Positions 1-7,948 of a stretch of DNA of 64,000 nucleotides are shown piece after piece. This DNA comes from Streptomyces gilvus. GTDB lineage: Bacteria > Actinomycetota > Actinomycetes > Streptomycetales > Streptomycetaceae. How positions within the stretch are numbered: position 1 is the stretch's first letter; each line of letters opens with the position of its first letter. Under the pieces are notes generated by a model. That model was not told where the DNA came from and made no database searches. It was given only the letters and a program-made list of their open reading frames with translations. The stretch is taken from contig NZ_JAKWBE010000009.1 in the NCBI RefSeq assembly GCF_022513565.1, positions 186,001-250,000 on the forward strand. The letters run 5' to 3'. Both the position numbers and the translations under genes were made by a program.

Positions 1-1
1 C

Positions 2-544
2 ACCCGGTGCGCCCTCGACACCGTGGTCGATCTGGTGAACACCGCGCCGGAGGACGACACGACGCCGGACGGACTGCCCGACGTGGCGGCACTCGAGGAC
101 TTCGTGCAGAACCATGAGGTCAGCGATGTCGGTGTGCTGTCGGAGTTCGATCTCTCGGCGGTGCGCAAGATCCGGGGGCGGTTCGCGTCGGTGTTCGCGG
201 CTCCCGACGCCCGGGTCGCCGCAGGGCTGATCAACGAACTCGTCGCGGCCGCGGGCACCACGCCCCGCCTCACCGACCACGACGGCTACGACTGGCATGT
301 GCACTACTTCGCGCCGGGCGCCTCCGTGGCCGATCACCTCGCGGCGGACTGCGGGATGGCGCTGGCCTTCTTCGTGGTGGCCGGCGAGCAGGAGCGGCTG
401 CGGCGCTGCGAGGCCCCCGACTGCCGGCGCGCTTTCGTGGACCTCTCCCGCAACCGGTCACGGCGCTACTGCGACAGCCGCACCTGCGGGAACCGGCTGC
501 ACGTCGCCGCCTACCGGGCGCGCCGCAAGGAGGCGGCGGGCTGA
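2..544 (+). CDS. CGNR zinc-finger / ABATE-domain regulator-like protein (5' partial)
   Basis: The gene runs in from the left edge. Codons are already in frame from base 2 and read TRCALDTVVDLVNT, the usual start of the ABATE (stress-associated, RNA-binding-like) domain, so the GTG at 23 is probably internal. The C-terminus holds a CGNR zinc finger: cysteines at CEAPDC and CDSRTC, with the CGNR tetrad just before a basic tail ending RRKEAAG. Proteins of this family are thought to be nucleic-acid-binding regulators; the target is unknown. A few dozen N-terminal residues are probably missing. Family assignment is firm; function is not. Confidence 0.85.
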   Translation, partial: TRCALDTVVDLVNTAPEDDTTPDGLPDVAALEDFVQNHEVSDVGVLSEFDLSAVRKIRGRFASVFAAPDARVAAGLINELVAAAGTTPRLTDHDGYDWHVHYFAPGASVADHLAADCGMALAFFVVAGEQERLRRCEAPDCRRAFVDLSRNRSRRYCDSRTCGNRLHVAAYRARRKEAAG

Positions 545-840
545 CGACGGGGTGACGAGGGGGCGGGCGGTCCGGACGGTGCGGCGTTCTCCCGGCGCGC
601 GTGGTCCCTCCCGGCCCTCCGTGTCTTCGCGGCGCGCGGTCCCTCCCGGCCCTCTGCGGTCGGGGTTCCGGTTGAGGGGTCGAGCGTGGGGGCCGATCGG
701 GTTCCGGCGAGCGGACGGTGGTCGTGGGGTTCGACGAACGAGCGCAGCGGAAAGAAGGCCCCCGTCTGCGGCGCGGAGAATCCCCGGTGATGCTGTCGAC
801 GTGATCCCCGGCGGGTGGCGCCGGGGATCACGGGTACGGC
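545..840. other. intergenic region with a 25-bp imperfect direct repeat
   Basis: This stretch has no convincing gene. It contains two copies of a GC-rich repeat (593-619 and 630-654) sharing GGTCCCTCCCGGCCCTC, and a hairpin at 801-831 listed separately. Open frames here lack a ribosome binding site or any family resemblance. Confidence 0.5.
801..831. terminator. hairpin terminator candidate
   Basis: A perfect 13-bp stem (801-813 with 819-831, GTGATCCCCGGCG) encloses a 5-nt loop. It lies 10 bases past the stop of the minus-strand small membrane protein. No U tract follows, as is common in Streptomyces. Confidence 0.6.
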
Positions 841-993
841 TCAGAGCAGCAGCAGGTCGTGCAGCGCAGCCATGAGCAGCAGACACCCGATCACCGCAAG
901 GAAGATCATCAGCGGTGGCTGGGAAAGGGCGAAGAGGCATCCGCGCGGCTCGTCCTTCGGTGGCGCGGTCTCGCCTTGTGTCGTGTCCAGCAT
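841..993 (-). CDS. small single-pass membrane protein (50 aa)
   Basis: The ATG start at 993 opens a 50-residue reading frame: an acidic/basic N-terminus (MLDTTQGETAPPKDEPRGC), then a hydrophobic helix (about residues 28-50, PLMIFLAVIGCLLLMAAL) ending in a run of leucines. I recognise it as the kind of short conserved membrane protein common in Streptomyces, but no function is known. No strong Shine-Dalgarno precedes the ATG; an in-frame GTG seven codons upstream is an alternative start. A hairpin follows the stop closely. Confidence 0.65.
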   Translation of the reverse strand: MLDTTQGETAPPKDEPRGCLFALSQPPLMIFLAVIGCLLLMAALHDLLLL

Positions 994-1147
994 CTCGCGG
1001 CGATGATGACGCACACAGCGGCTTCCGCGCGATCAACACGCCCGGAATGACCAGGAGTTCGCCGGATTCCGTGATGTCCGGTTTCGGAACTGACCGGTTG
1101 CCTGCACGACCTTGATCCACTGTGTCGTTTCAGTCGTCATGCGAGGG

Positions 1148-1591
1148 TCATATGCCGTGCTTCTTCAGGATGGCCTCGATGTCGCTGAAGTCGTCCGTGG
1201 ATCCGGAGCGGGGTGCGGTCGCGGGGCGGTTGGCCACGCGGGTCCCCGGTCCCAGGGAGGGCGCGGAGGCCGCCGGGGCGACGGCGTCGCTCCGCGCGGC
1301 GGCCTTGGCCTCCTTGCGCTCCTTACGGGTGCCGCCCCGACGCCGCTCCACAGCCCTGGTCGTGGAGAACAGCAGCCAGGAGACGCCGAGCACGCCGAAG
1401 CCCGCCCAGGCCGTCACACTGAAGGCGGTGTCCGCGAGCCACTGGACGACGCCGGTCATCACCAGGCCGATGGGCACGAGCGAGTAGGCCGCGATCCGGG
1501 CGGCTGAGAGGAAGCGCTTGCGGTACGCGGTGACCGCCGCGATGCCGAGGCCGGCCGCGGACACGGCGGAGCAGATTGTCTCGGCGATCAT
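1148..1591 (-). CDS. conserved Streptomyces membrane protein (147 aa)
   Basis: Three hydrophobic segments fill roughly residues 5-85 (including AAYSLVPIGLVMTGVVQWLA and AWAGFGVLGVSWLLFS). A basic stretch rich in R/K (RRRGGTRKERKEAK) and a low-complexity Ala/Ser/Pro linker follow, then a short conserved-looking tail DDFSDIEAILKKHGI. The start ATG at 1591 has a good ribosome binding site (TGGAGG, 5 bases away). Homologues are sometimes mislabelled cellulose synthase; nothing in this sequence supports that. Function unknown. Confidence 0.75.
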   Translation of the reverse strand: MIAETICSAVSAAGLGIAAVTAYRKRFLSAARIAAYSLVPIGLVMTGVVQWLADTAFSVTAWAGFGVLGVSWLLFSTTRAVERRRGGTRKERKEAKAAARSDAVAPAASAPSLGPGTRVANRPATAPRSGSTDDFSDIEAILKKHGI

Positions 1592-1824
1592 CCGGTCCTC
1601 CAGGCAGGGCTCGGTCGGGCAGGGTCACTTCGTCCCTTCCATCCTGCACCGCCCGGACCCCGCCGGGCCATGCCTCGGGCGGACATCAGGGACATCTCCG
1701 GGTCTCCTCCTCCCCAGGTGCCGGTCGGACGCCCACCCCCGGGTGTGGATCAGGGTCGGCGCGGTGGACGGGCACCGTCCGGCTCGATTGGGTCGGCCGC
1801 GCCCCGACCTGGGAGACTGGCCGC

Positions 1825-2340
1825 ATGAGCGACTCCTCCCCCGTGTCCACGCCCGTCCTCGAGGTCTGGTGCGAACTCCAGTGCCCCGACTGCCGCAGCG
1901 CGCTGGACGATCTGCGCGCCCTGCGCGCCCGTTACGGCGACCGGCTGGAGCTGCGGCTGCGGCACTTCCCGCTGGAGAAGCACAAGCACGCCTTCGCCGC
2001 CGCGCAGGCCGCCGAGGAAGCCCTGGAGCAGGGCCGGGGCTGGGAGTACGTCGAGGCGGTGCTGGGCCGGGTGGAGGAGCTGGACCGTAGGGGAGAACCC
2101 TTCCTGGTCGAGGTCGCCGGTGAACTCGGTCTGGACGCCGAGGAGTTCGACACCGCGCTGATCGACGGCCGGCACATCCTGATCGTCGACGCCGACCAGG
2201 CCGAGGGCAAGGCGATCGGCGTGACCGGCACGCCGACGTACGTCATCGGCGGGGAGCGGCTGGACGGCGGCAAGAGCCAGGCGGGGCTGCGGGAGCGGAT
2301 CGAGGAGATCGCGGACCGGCTGCTGGCCGAAGGGGCCTGA
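1825..2340 (+). CDS. DsbA-family thioredoxin-fold protein
   Basis: A 171-residue thioredoxin-fold protein. The redox motif CPDC lies near residue 19 after the first strand (VLEVWCELQCPDC), a helical insertion typical of DsbA/FrnE follows, and the cis-proline loop is VTGTPTYVI in the C-terminal part. There is no signal peptide, so it should act in the cytoplasm as an oxidoreductase or isomerase rather than as a secreted Dsb protein. I chose the ATG at 1825 because the frame upstream is unrelated low-complexity sequence. It converges with the GNAT gene, 27 bases between stops. Confidence 0.85.
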   Translation: MSDSSPVSTPVLEVWCELQCPDCRSALDDLRALRARYGDRLELRLRHFPLEKHKHAFAAAQAAEEALEQGRGWEYVEAVLGRVEELDRRGEPFLVEVAGELGLDAEEFDTALIDGRHILIVDADQAEGKAIGVTGTPTYVIGGERLDGGKSQAGLRERIEEIADRLLAEGA

Positions 2341-2367
2341 ACAGCGGGGCAGACCTGGGTACGGGTG

Positions 2368-3192
2368 CTAGATCAGGTCCTTCTGCAGGTTGTGGGAGGT
2401 GGTCTCGTAGCCGAGCGACTCATAGAGCCGCTCGGCCGGGGCGTTGCCTGCGAACACGTGCAGGCCGATGCGGTCCTTCCCGGCGGCGATCGCCTGGATC
2501 TCGGCGAGCAGCATGAGCGCCCGTCCGTGGCCGCGCCCCCGATGGCGGGCGTCCGCCTCGACATCGAGCACGTACGCCATCTCCGACCACAGTCCCACCC
2601 ACAGCGTCCCGACCCGCACGCCCTCGTGCTCCAGCACGCTGATCAGGGTGTTCTCGCTGGCCAGACCGTCGGGGAGCAGCTTGGCGTGGCCCTCGACGGC
2701 CTTCTTGCGGGCCTCCTCTGCGGAGACTCCCCGCTCGACCATGCTGCGCACGTACTGCTCGGCCTCGTACTCGATCCAGGGGCCGTACTCCGCCTCGGTC
2801 ATGGGCCGGGCGGAGGTCCCCGTGGGCAGCTGCGGCGGGGTCGTCCCCAGCCGCTTGACCATGTTGCGGCTCCTGCGGACGTACCCGAGTGCCGTGGCGA
2901 GCCGCAGGGCCGCCTCCGCCTTGCCGGGGACGGGTGCCTCGACGCGCTTGCAGCCCCAGGCCCGGGCGATCTCCTCCGCGGCCAGCACCGCCACCGTGCC
3001 GCGCCCGCGTCTGCGGTCCGGCTCCTCGATGCGCAACTCGGTCAGCCGGGCCACCGTCGGGCCGAAGCCGGGGTCCGTGGACAGCCGTATCCCGCCCACG
3101 GGACGGCTGTTCACACAGACCTGGTAGCGGCGCGACTGTGTGCCGTCCGCATGGCGCTGAAGCGGCTCGGTCGGCCGCAGGGTCGTCGTCAT
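2368..3192 (-). CDS. tandem GNAT-family N-acetyltransferase
   Basis: 274 residues with two GNAT-type halves. The N-terminal half has an acetyl-CoA-loop-like RRRGRGTVAVLAAEE near residue 60. The C-terminal half has the clearer motif A, RHRGRGHGRALMLLAE (near residue 215), and the motif B region NAPAERLYESLGYE. Both halves could bind acetyl-CoA, although the second looks more canonical. The acceptor substrate cannot be told from sequence. The ATG start at 3192 agrees with the N-terminal domain boundary. Confidence 0.85.
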   Translation of the reverse strand: MTTTLRPTEPLQRHADGTQSRRYQVCVNSRPVGGIRLSTDPGFGPTVARLTELRIEEPDRRRGRGTVAVLAAEEIARAWGCKRVEAPVPGKAEAALRLATALGYVRRSRNMVKRLGTTPPQLPTGTSARPMTEAEYGPWIEYEAEQYVRSMVERGVSAEEARKKAVEGHAKLLPDGLASENTLISVLEHEGVRVGTLWVGLWSEMAYVLDVEADARHRGRGHGRALMLLAEIQAIAAGKDRIGLHVFAGNAPAERLYESLGYETTSHNLQKDLI

Positions 3193-3244
3193 CAGGGGTG
3201 TTCTACCCGCCCGGCAGGCCCGCGTCAGCCTGTTTTTCCGGAGC

Positions 3245-4066
3245 TCACGGGTCCAGGTCGGCGCCGGACCGCTCGCCGAAGATCCGCATGGCCTTGGCCG
3301 TCACCGGGCCCGCCGTGCCCGGCAGTTCGCGGTCGTCGACGCGGTGGACGGCCTGGACGTCGCGCAGACTGGAGGTGAGGAAGACCTCGTCGGCGCGCTC
3401 CAGGACGTGCAGCGGCAGGTCGCTCTCCCTGGCCCCGGTCCACTCGACCGTCAACGCGCGCGTGATGCCCGCGAGGCAGCCGGAGGCGAGGGGCGGGGTG
3501 TGGATCTCACCGTCGAGGACGACGAAGACGTTCGACCCGGTGCCCTCGCAGAGGTGGCCCACGGTGTTGGCGAACAGGGCCTCGGAGGCGCCGTGTTGGT
3601 GGGCGCGGGCGAGCGCGACGACGTTCTCGGCGTACGAGGTCGTCTTCAGGCCGGCCAGGGCGCCGCGTTCGTTCCGGGTCCAGGGGACGGTGATGACGGC
3701 CGTGGAATCCGGGCGGCGTGCGGTCTCGCCGAGGGCGACCACGAGGGTCGGGCCGTGCTCGCCGCGGTCGGAGCCGAGGGGACCGTGGCCGCCGGTGTAG
3801 GTGATGCGCAGCCGGCCGAGGGGCAGCGGGTTGGCCTCCAGTACGGCGGCGCAGGCGCGGCGGATCTCGTCGTGGTCGGGGTCGGGCAGACCGAGGCCGC
3901 GGGCCGAGCGGGTCAGCCGGTCGAGATGGCGGGTCAGCGCGAACGGCCTGCCGTCCGCCGTCTTCACCGTCTCGAAGATGCCGTCGCCCACCGTCAGCCC
4001 GTGGTCGAACACGGACACGCGGGCGGACGCGATGTCCCGCAACCCGCCGTCGAGCCAGATCTTCAC
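3245..4066 (-). CDS. pabC: 4-amino-4-deoxychorismate lyase (class IV PLP enzyme)
   Basis: 273 residues with the fold-type IV signature: MKIWLDGGL at the N-terminus, a VSVFDHGLTVGDGIFET segment typical of PabC/IlvE, a lysine in LKTTSYAENV as the likely PLP anchor, and EGTGSNVFVV. It should convert aminodeoxychorismate to p-aminobenzoate plus pyruvate for folate synthesis. The GTG start at 4066 overlaps the stop of the upstream chorismate-binding gene (GTGA), so translation is probably coupled. A branched-chain or D-amino acid aminotransferase is the alternative, but the pabB-like partner favours PabC. Confidence 0.8.
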   Translation of the reverse strand: MKIWLDGGLRDIASARVSVFDHGLTVGDGIFETVKTADGRPFALTRHLDRLTRSARGLGLPDPDHDEIRRACAAVLEANPLPLGRLRITYTGGHGPLGSDRGEHGPTLVVALGETARRPDSTAVITVPWTRNERGALAGLKTTSYAENVVALARAHQHGASEALFANTVGHLCEGTGSNVFVVLDGEIHTPPLASGCLAGITRALTVEWTGARESDLPLHVLERADEVFLTSSLRDVQAVHRVDDRELPGTAGPVTAKAMRIFGERSGADLDP

Positions 4067-5106
4067 GTCAGTCCCTCTCCGCTCACCACGTCTTCGCCCG
4101 ACGCTACCTCCAGCAGTCGGGCCGCCTTCAGCTCGGTCTCCCGCCACTCCTGCTCGGGATCGGAACCCCAGGTGATCCCGGCGCCGGTCCCGAACCGCAG
4201 CACGCCTTCGGCCCGGTCGATCCAGAACGTACGGATGCCGACGGCCAGCTCCCCCCGCCCCCGGTCGGCGTCCACCCAGCCGATGCCTCCGCAGTACGGG
4301 CCGCGGGGAGCCGTCTCCAGGGCGTCGATGATCCGCAGGGCGCTGGACTTGGGGGCGCCGGTGACGGAGCCGGGCGGGAAGGCCGCCGTCAGCAGCTCGG
4401 GCCAGCCGGCGCCGGCGCGCAGTTCGCCGCGGACCGTGGAGACGAGGTGGACCAGGCCCGGATGCTTCTCCACCGCGCACAGGTCGGGGACGGTGACGCT
4501 GCCGGTGGCGCACACGCGCCCCATGTCGTTGCGGACCAGGTCCACGATCATCACGTTCTCGGCGTAGTCCTTCTCCAGCAGGTCCGCCTCGGTGCGCCCG
4601 GTGCCCTTGATCGGCCCGGACTCGACGATCCGCCCGTCGCGGCGCAGGAACAGCTCGGGCGAGGCGGTGGCGATCTCGACGCCGTGCCCGGGCAGCCGGA
4701 TCGTTCCGGCGTACGGCGCCGGATTGCCGCGGGCCAGCAGCGCGGTGAGGGCGTCCACGTCGGCGTCCGGCGCGACGGGCGCGGTCAGCACCCGGCAGAG
4801 GTTCGCCTGGTAGACCTCGCCGGCCGCGATGTGCTCCCGGATCCGGCGCACCCCGGCCGTGTACGCGGCGCGGTCGAGGGAGGACGTCCAGTCACCGGGG
4901 CCGGGCCCCCGCCACTCCCCCGGCACCGGCGCGGGCACCGGCTCCTGTCGTACGTCCCGGAAGCGGGCGCAGGTCAGACGGCCCTCGAAGTCCGCGACGA
5001 CGGCCCAGAAGCCGGTGGAGTCGAGGGCCGCGGGGTCGCTGGTGACGTCGAGGAGGCCGGTGGCGACGCGGGTGCCGAAGCGGGCGAGGGGAGGAAGGTC
5101 GAGCAC
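4063..5106 (-). CDS. pabB: chorismate-binding protein, aminodeoxychorismate synthase component I
   Basis: 347 residues of the anthranilate synthase I / PabB / isochorismate synthase fold. Diagnostic stretches are GEVYQANLCRVL, PIKGTGRT (the active-site lysine segment), IVDLVRNDMGRV and GSVTGAPKSSALRIID. It likely forms 4-amino-4-deoxychorismate together with a separate glutaminase subunit not in this window. I chose GTG at 5106 (VLDLPPLARFG), where family similarity begins; the frame continues upstream into tRNA promoter DNA. The stop overlaps pabC by 4 nt. TrpE is less likely given the pabC neighbour and short N-terminus. Confidence 0.8.
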   Translation of the reverse strand: MLDLPPLARFGTRVATGLLDVTSDPAALDSTGFWAVVADFEGRLTCARFRDVRQEPVPAPVPGEWRGPGPGDWTSSLDRAAYTAGVRRIREHIAAGEVYQANLCRVLTAPVAPDADVDALTALLARGNPAPYAGTIRLPGHGVEIATASPELFLRRDGRIVESGPIKGTGRTEADLLEKDYAENVMIVDLVRNDMGRVCATGSVTVPDLCAVEKHPGLVHLVSTVRGELRAGAGWPELLTAAFPPGSVTGAPKSSALRIIDALETAPRGPYCGGIGWVDADRGRGELAVGIRTFWIDRAEGVLRFGTGAGITWGSDPEQEWRETELKAARLLEVASGEDVVSGEGLT

Positions 5107-5215
5107 GCCGTCGAGTCTAGGGTGGGTGTCCGAAAGGTGACCTCGGTGTGTCCCCGCGGACGCCCAGGCCACGCCCGTGAGCAGGCGCAGCGCAGCACGC
5201 TGCGCAAACGCGTTT

Positions 5216-5243
5216 TTGTACTGGCCCGGGAATCCGCTAGAGT
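5216..5243 (+). promoter_or_regulatory. HrdB-type promoter for the tRNA cluster
   Basis: TTGTAC (5216-5221) and TAGAGT (5238-5243) are separated by 16 bp. The 5' end of the first tRNA lies about 40 bases downstream. The elements match the housekeeping-sigma consensus seen in front of Streptomyces stable RNA genes. It overlaps the region upstream of the divergent pabB. Confidence 0.65.
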
Positions 5244-5284
5244 TCAACACGTCGCCGGGCCGCGGGAGCGGAACGAAACGACAA

Positions 5285-5357
5285 GCGGACGTAGCTCAGT
5301 TGGTAGAGCGCAACCTTGCCAAGGTTGAGGTCGCGAGTTCGAGCCTCGTCGTCCGCT
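5285..5357 (+). tRNA. tRNA-Gly (GCC)
   Basis: Full cloverleaf of 73 nt. The acceptor arms GCGGACG / CGTCCGC pair perfectly. The anticodon stem CAACC/GGTTG encloses loop TTGCCAA with anticodon GCC at 5318-5320. The T arm has GTTCGAGCC. CCA is not encoded. First of five tRNA genes in one direction. Confidence 0.95.
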
Positions 5358-5396
5358 CGAAGGATCAAGGGGATCTTCCCGGACCCCCGCACTCCT

Positions 5397-5470
5397 GGTG
5401 GAGTGGCCGAGAGGCGAGGCAACGGCCTGCAAAGCCGTCTACACGGGTTCAAATCCCGTCTCCACCTCCA
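5397..5470 (+). tRNA. tRNA-Cys (GCA)
   Basis: The acceptor arms GGTGGAG / CTCCACC pair. The anticodon stem ACGGC/GCCGT encloses loop CTGCAAA with anticodon GCA (5429-5431). The discriminator is U (5467), as expected for tRNA-Cys. Unlike its neighbours, the 3' CCA (5468-5470) is encoded in the DNA. Confidence 0.95.
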
Positions 5471-5471
5471 A

Positions 5472-5543
5472 GGACGATTAGCTCAGCGGGAGAGCGCTTC
5501 CCTGACACGGAAGAGGTCACTGGTTCAATCCCAGTATCGTCCA
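5472..5543 (+). tRNA. tRNA-Val (GAC), copy 1
   Basis: The 72-nt cloverleaf has acceptor arms GGACGAT / ATCGTCC, anticodon stem CTTCC/GGAAG, and loop CTGACAC with anticodon GAC (5504-5506). It starts two bases after the tRNA-Cys CCA. It is identical in sequence to copy 3. Confidence 0.95.
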
Positions 5544-5566
5544 CTGGAGCCTCACGGCTTCGACCC

Positions 5567-5638
5567 GCGCGATTAGCTCAGCGGGAGAGCGCTTCCCTGA
5601 CACGGAAGAGGTCACTGGTTCAATCCCAGTATCGCGCA
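5567..5638 (+). tRNA. tRNA-Val (GAC), copy 2 with altered acceptor stem
   Basis: The body from the D arm to the T arm is identical to copies 1 and 3, but the acceptor stem is GCGCGAT / ATCGCGC instead of GGACGAT / ATCGTCC. Both strands changed together so pairing is kept. Anticodon GAC is at 5599-5601. Confidence 0.95.
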
Positions 5639-5701
5639 CGCAGTACACGTGATGTTCTGGCTCGGTAGTCGTCTTCGGCTCCCTCGTCGATCACGTCCCG
5701 A

Positions 5702-5773
5702 GGACGATTAGCTCAGCGGGAGAGCGCTTCCCTGACACGGAAGAGGTCACTGGTTCAATCCCAGTATCGTCCA
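5702..5773 (+). tRNA. tRNA-Val (GAC), copy 3
   Basis: An exact duplicate of copy 1 (acceptor GGACGAT / ATCGTCC, anticodon GAC at 5734-5736), placed 63 bases after copy 2. It is the last tRNA before the terminator hairpin. Confidence 0.95.
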
Positions 5774-5780
5774 CACACCG

Positions 5781-5808
5781 AAGCCCCCGGCCCTGCGGCC
5801 GGGGGCTT
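5781..5808. terminator. terminator of the tRNA operon
   Basis: A perfect 12-bp stem AAGCCCCCGGCC with a 4-nt loop starts 7 bases after the last tRNA. Outer bases CACAC/GTGTG can extend it. It also faces the convergent minus-strand zinc-ribbon gene (stop at 5830), so it may work in both directions. Confidence 0.85.
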
Positions 5809-5829
5809 CTTCGTGTGCCGGCCCGGTTG

Positions 5830-6132
5830 TCAGCTGGAGAACAGCATGTGGCCGAAGCTCTTGTGGCGGTGGTGACCGCCGTGGTGGCCCCCGTAGTGAC
5901 CGCCGCCGTGGCCGCCGTGCGGGGCGCCCCAGGCGGGCGCGGGCGGGGCCGGGTAGGCCTGCGGGGCCGGCGGGGGCGGCGGCGCGGGCTGGGACCACTG
6001 CGACTCCAGGCGGGTCAGCGCCTCCAGCTCGCCGTAGTCGAGAAAGATCCCCCGGCAGCCGCTGCACTGCTCGATCTGGACGCCGTTGCGGTTGTACGTG
6101 TGCATCGGCGCATGGCACTTCGGACACTGCAT
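5830..6132 (-). CDS. zinc-ribbon (TFIIB-type) protein
   Basis: 100 residues. The N-terminal zinc ribbon has CPKC at residues 3-6 and CSGC about 20 residues later, followed by GIFLDYGELEALTRLE, the hallmark of the zf-TFIIB/YraI-like family. The rest is Pro-rich, then a Gly/His-rich tail (GGHGGGHYGGHHGGHHRH) that could bind metal. No membrane segment. The cellular role is unknown. ATG at 6132 is used because MQCPKC is the normal family start. Confidence 0.8.
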   Translation of the reverse strand: MQCPKCHAPMHTYNRNGVQIEQCSGCRGIFLDYGELEALTRLESQWSQPAPPPPPAPQAYPAPPAPAWGAPHGGHGGGHYGGHHGGHHRHKSFGHMLFSS

Positions 6133-6212
6133 GGTCGGCTCAACTCCTCGCCCGTCGGTCCTGCTTCGCGTTTCGCCAGGACAGACTCCGTCCGGGCGAG
6201 CTCGGTTGCACC

Positions 6213-7175
6213 CTACTTCGCGGAATCGGGGGGCAGCTGCGGCGGGACGGAACCCATGCGGGCACATGCGTCGATCACCGACATCTCGATCTCGTCCAGG
6301 GGACGGTCCTCCGTGATCGCCTTGGTGACGGCCCGGGCGGCGGTCTGGACGGTGAGGGCGCGGGCCGGGATGTCCAGGGCGGGCCAGGGGTCGCCGGCGG
6401 AGGGGACGGCGGGGCCGCCTTCCGCACGGTAGGTGTCGAGGAAGCGGGTCCACTCGTCCGGTGGGAGGAGGCCGCAGGCGTACCAGGCCGCCGGGCGGGC
6501 GAGGTCCCAGGCGGGGACGCCGGTGCCGAGGTCGTCGACGTCGATGAGGCGCCAGGGGCCGTCGGGGGCGGGGTGGCGGACGAGCTGGCCGAGGTGGAGG
6601 TCGCCGTGGCAGAGGGTGGTGGTGTCGGGCATGGGGGCCTCGGCGCGGGCCCAGGCGGGGAGGGTGTGCCAGGCGCGGAGGATCGGGCAGGCGGCGGCAG
6701 TCACGGAGGCGGCTGGGGTCGCGGAGGCGGTGGCGGTAGCGGTGGTGAGGCGGGCTATGGCGTGGGCTGTCTTGATGGGGCCGCGCATGGGTGGGACGGG
6801 GGTGGGCGGTGAGGTGCGGTGGAGGCGGGCGAGGAGGGTGGCGGCGGCTTCCCAAGGGGCGGCGTCGGGGTCGTCCGGGTCCACGGGGGTGCCGTAGGGC
6901 CAGAAGGTGACGAGGCGGTTGTGGAGGGTGGTGGGGGTGCGGGTGAGTGGGGGGAGGAAGAGGTCCGGAAGGTGAGCGGCGGTTTGGAGGCGGGGGGTGA
7001 GGGTGGCGTGGGGGGTGTCGGGGGCGTGGGCCTTGGCGACGGTGTGCGCGTGGCGGACGACCGTGGTGTCGGGGCGGTCGGCGAGGGTGGTGGTGGGGCA
7101 GGGGCAGGTGGGGGTGCTGGGGTGTGCCCTGGCTTTGAGTCGGGCGGTGATCTCGGGGAGCAGGGGGGTGGTCAC
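6213..7175 (-). CDS. aminoglycoside phosphotransferase (APH)-fold protein
   Basis: 320 residues. The APH/choline-kinase catalytic loop is LCHGDLHLGQLV (catalytic Asp in HGD) and the metal-binding segment is WRLIDVDDLGTG, followed by PAWDLARPAAWY. It probably phosphorylates a small hydroxylated molecule; resistance cannot be inferred. The GTG at 7175 (VTTPLLPEITARL) is chosen because the frame further upstream runs into the repeat array. The N-terminal half is unusually rich in Thr/Pro/His, which may reflect fast divergence. Confidence 0.75.
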   Translation of the reverse strand: MTTPLLPEITARLKARAHPSTPTCPCPTTTLADRPDTTVVRHAHTVAKAHAPDTPHATLTPRLQTAAHLPDLFLPPLTRTPTTLHNRLVTFWPYGTPVDPDDPDAAPWEAAATLLARLHRTSPPTPVPPMRGPIKTAHAIARLTTATATASATPAASVTAAACPILRAWHTLPAWARAEAPMPDTTTLCHGDLHLGQLVRHPAPDGPWRLIDVDDLGTGVPAWDLARPAAWYACGLLPPDEWTRFLDTYRAEGGPAVPSAGDPWPALDIPARALTVQTAARAVTKAITEDRPLDEIEMSVIDACARMGSVPPQLPPDSAK

Positions 7176-7330
7176 GGGGTGTGTGGCTCCCTGGGGCGGG
7201 GTGGGGTGCTGGCGGAAGCGTACGGCGGCTTTGGGTGGGGTGCGCTGGGGCTTGGGTTCGGTTTCCTCGCCCCCGCCGCCCCTACCCGTCCCAGCCTCCA
7301 GGGGCTGCCGCCCCTGCGACCCCGCTCTCC

Positions 7331-7770
7331 GGGGGCTCCGCCCCCTGGATCCCCGCCGAGGCCCAGCCCAGGACCCCATCGGGGCCGCGCCCCCTGGATC
7401 CCCGCCGAGGCCCAGCCCAGGACCTGATCGGGGCCCCGGCCCCCGGACCCGTCGGGCTGCACCCCCTGACCCCCGCCGAGGCTCCGCGCCGGACCCCGTC
7501 GGGACTCCGCCCCCTGGCCCCCACCGAGGCCCAGCCCAGGACCCGATCGGGGCTCCGCCCCCTGGGACCTATCTGGCTGCGTCCCCTGGATCCCCGCCGG
7601 GGACCCGCCCGGGACCCGTCGGGGCTGCGCCCCCCTGGCCCCCACCGAGGCCCAGCCCAGGACCTGACCGGGACCCCGCCGCCCGGACCCCATCGGGGCT
7701 GCGCCCCCTGGATTTCCGCCGAGGCTGCGCCCCGGCCGCCATCGCCCCTTCGGGCCTCGTCCTCAGACGC
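7331..7770. repeat. nested GC-rich tandem repeat array
   Basis: The basic unit is 46-50 bp (core GCCCCCTGGATCCCCGCCGA then GGCCCAGCCCAGGACC). Units start at 7331, 7381, 7454, 7501, 7575, 7621 and 7695; truncated 24-26-bp units start at 7430, 7549 and 7670. The pattern full-full-half recurs three times (7331-7453, 7454-7574, 7575-7694), giving a higher-order period of about 121 bp. The array ends in CAGACGCCGGACGGGCTGGA, a motif I have seen in Streptomyces intergenic DNA. This fills most of the 770-base gap between the APH gene and the next gene; I see no gene in it. Confidence 0.8.
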
Positions 7771-7820
7771 CGGACGGGCTGGAGATACGGATCGGCTCGC
7801 AGATATGTACCGGGCTTCGG

Positions 7821-7866
7821 GCAAAGCAATGCCGGCGCAGCTCCCCAGCTGCGCCGGCATTTTTGC
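7821..7866. terminator. strong hairpin terminator
   Basis: A perfect 15-bp stem (7828-7842 with 7847-7861) has a CCCC loop and extends by GCAAA/TTTGC across a 2-nt bulge. A T run flanks the 3' arm. It lies downstream of the minus-strand gene ending at 7949 and shields it from the repeat array. Confidence 0.85.
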
Positions 7867-7948
7867 CGTCCGCCGCACCCCCGTCCCCACGGGGTTTCAT
7901 GGGTGGATGTCCCCGCCCGGACCGCTCTTCCGGGCCTGGGGTCGCCGC

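Noticed and set aside
2365..3378. 337-codon plus-strand frame opposite the double GNAT gene
   Set aside because: Shadow of the GNAT coding frame, with no recognisable domain or ribosome site.
5107..5250. Upstream extension of pabB to an ATG at 5250
   Set aside because: It would run through the tRNA promoter region, adds 48 non-family residues, and similarity begins at the GTG at 5106.
7176..7379. N-terminal extension of the APH-fold gene into the repeat array
   Set aside because: The frame is open only because the repeats lack stops; family sequence starts near the GTG at 7175.
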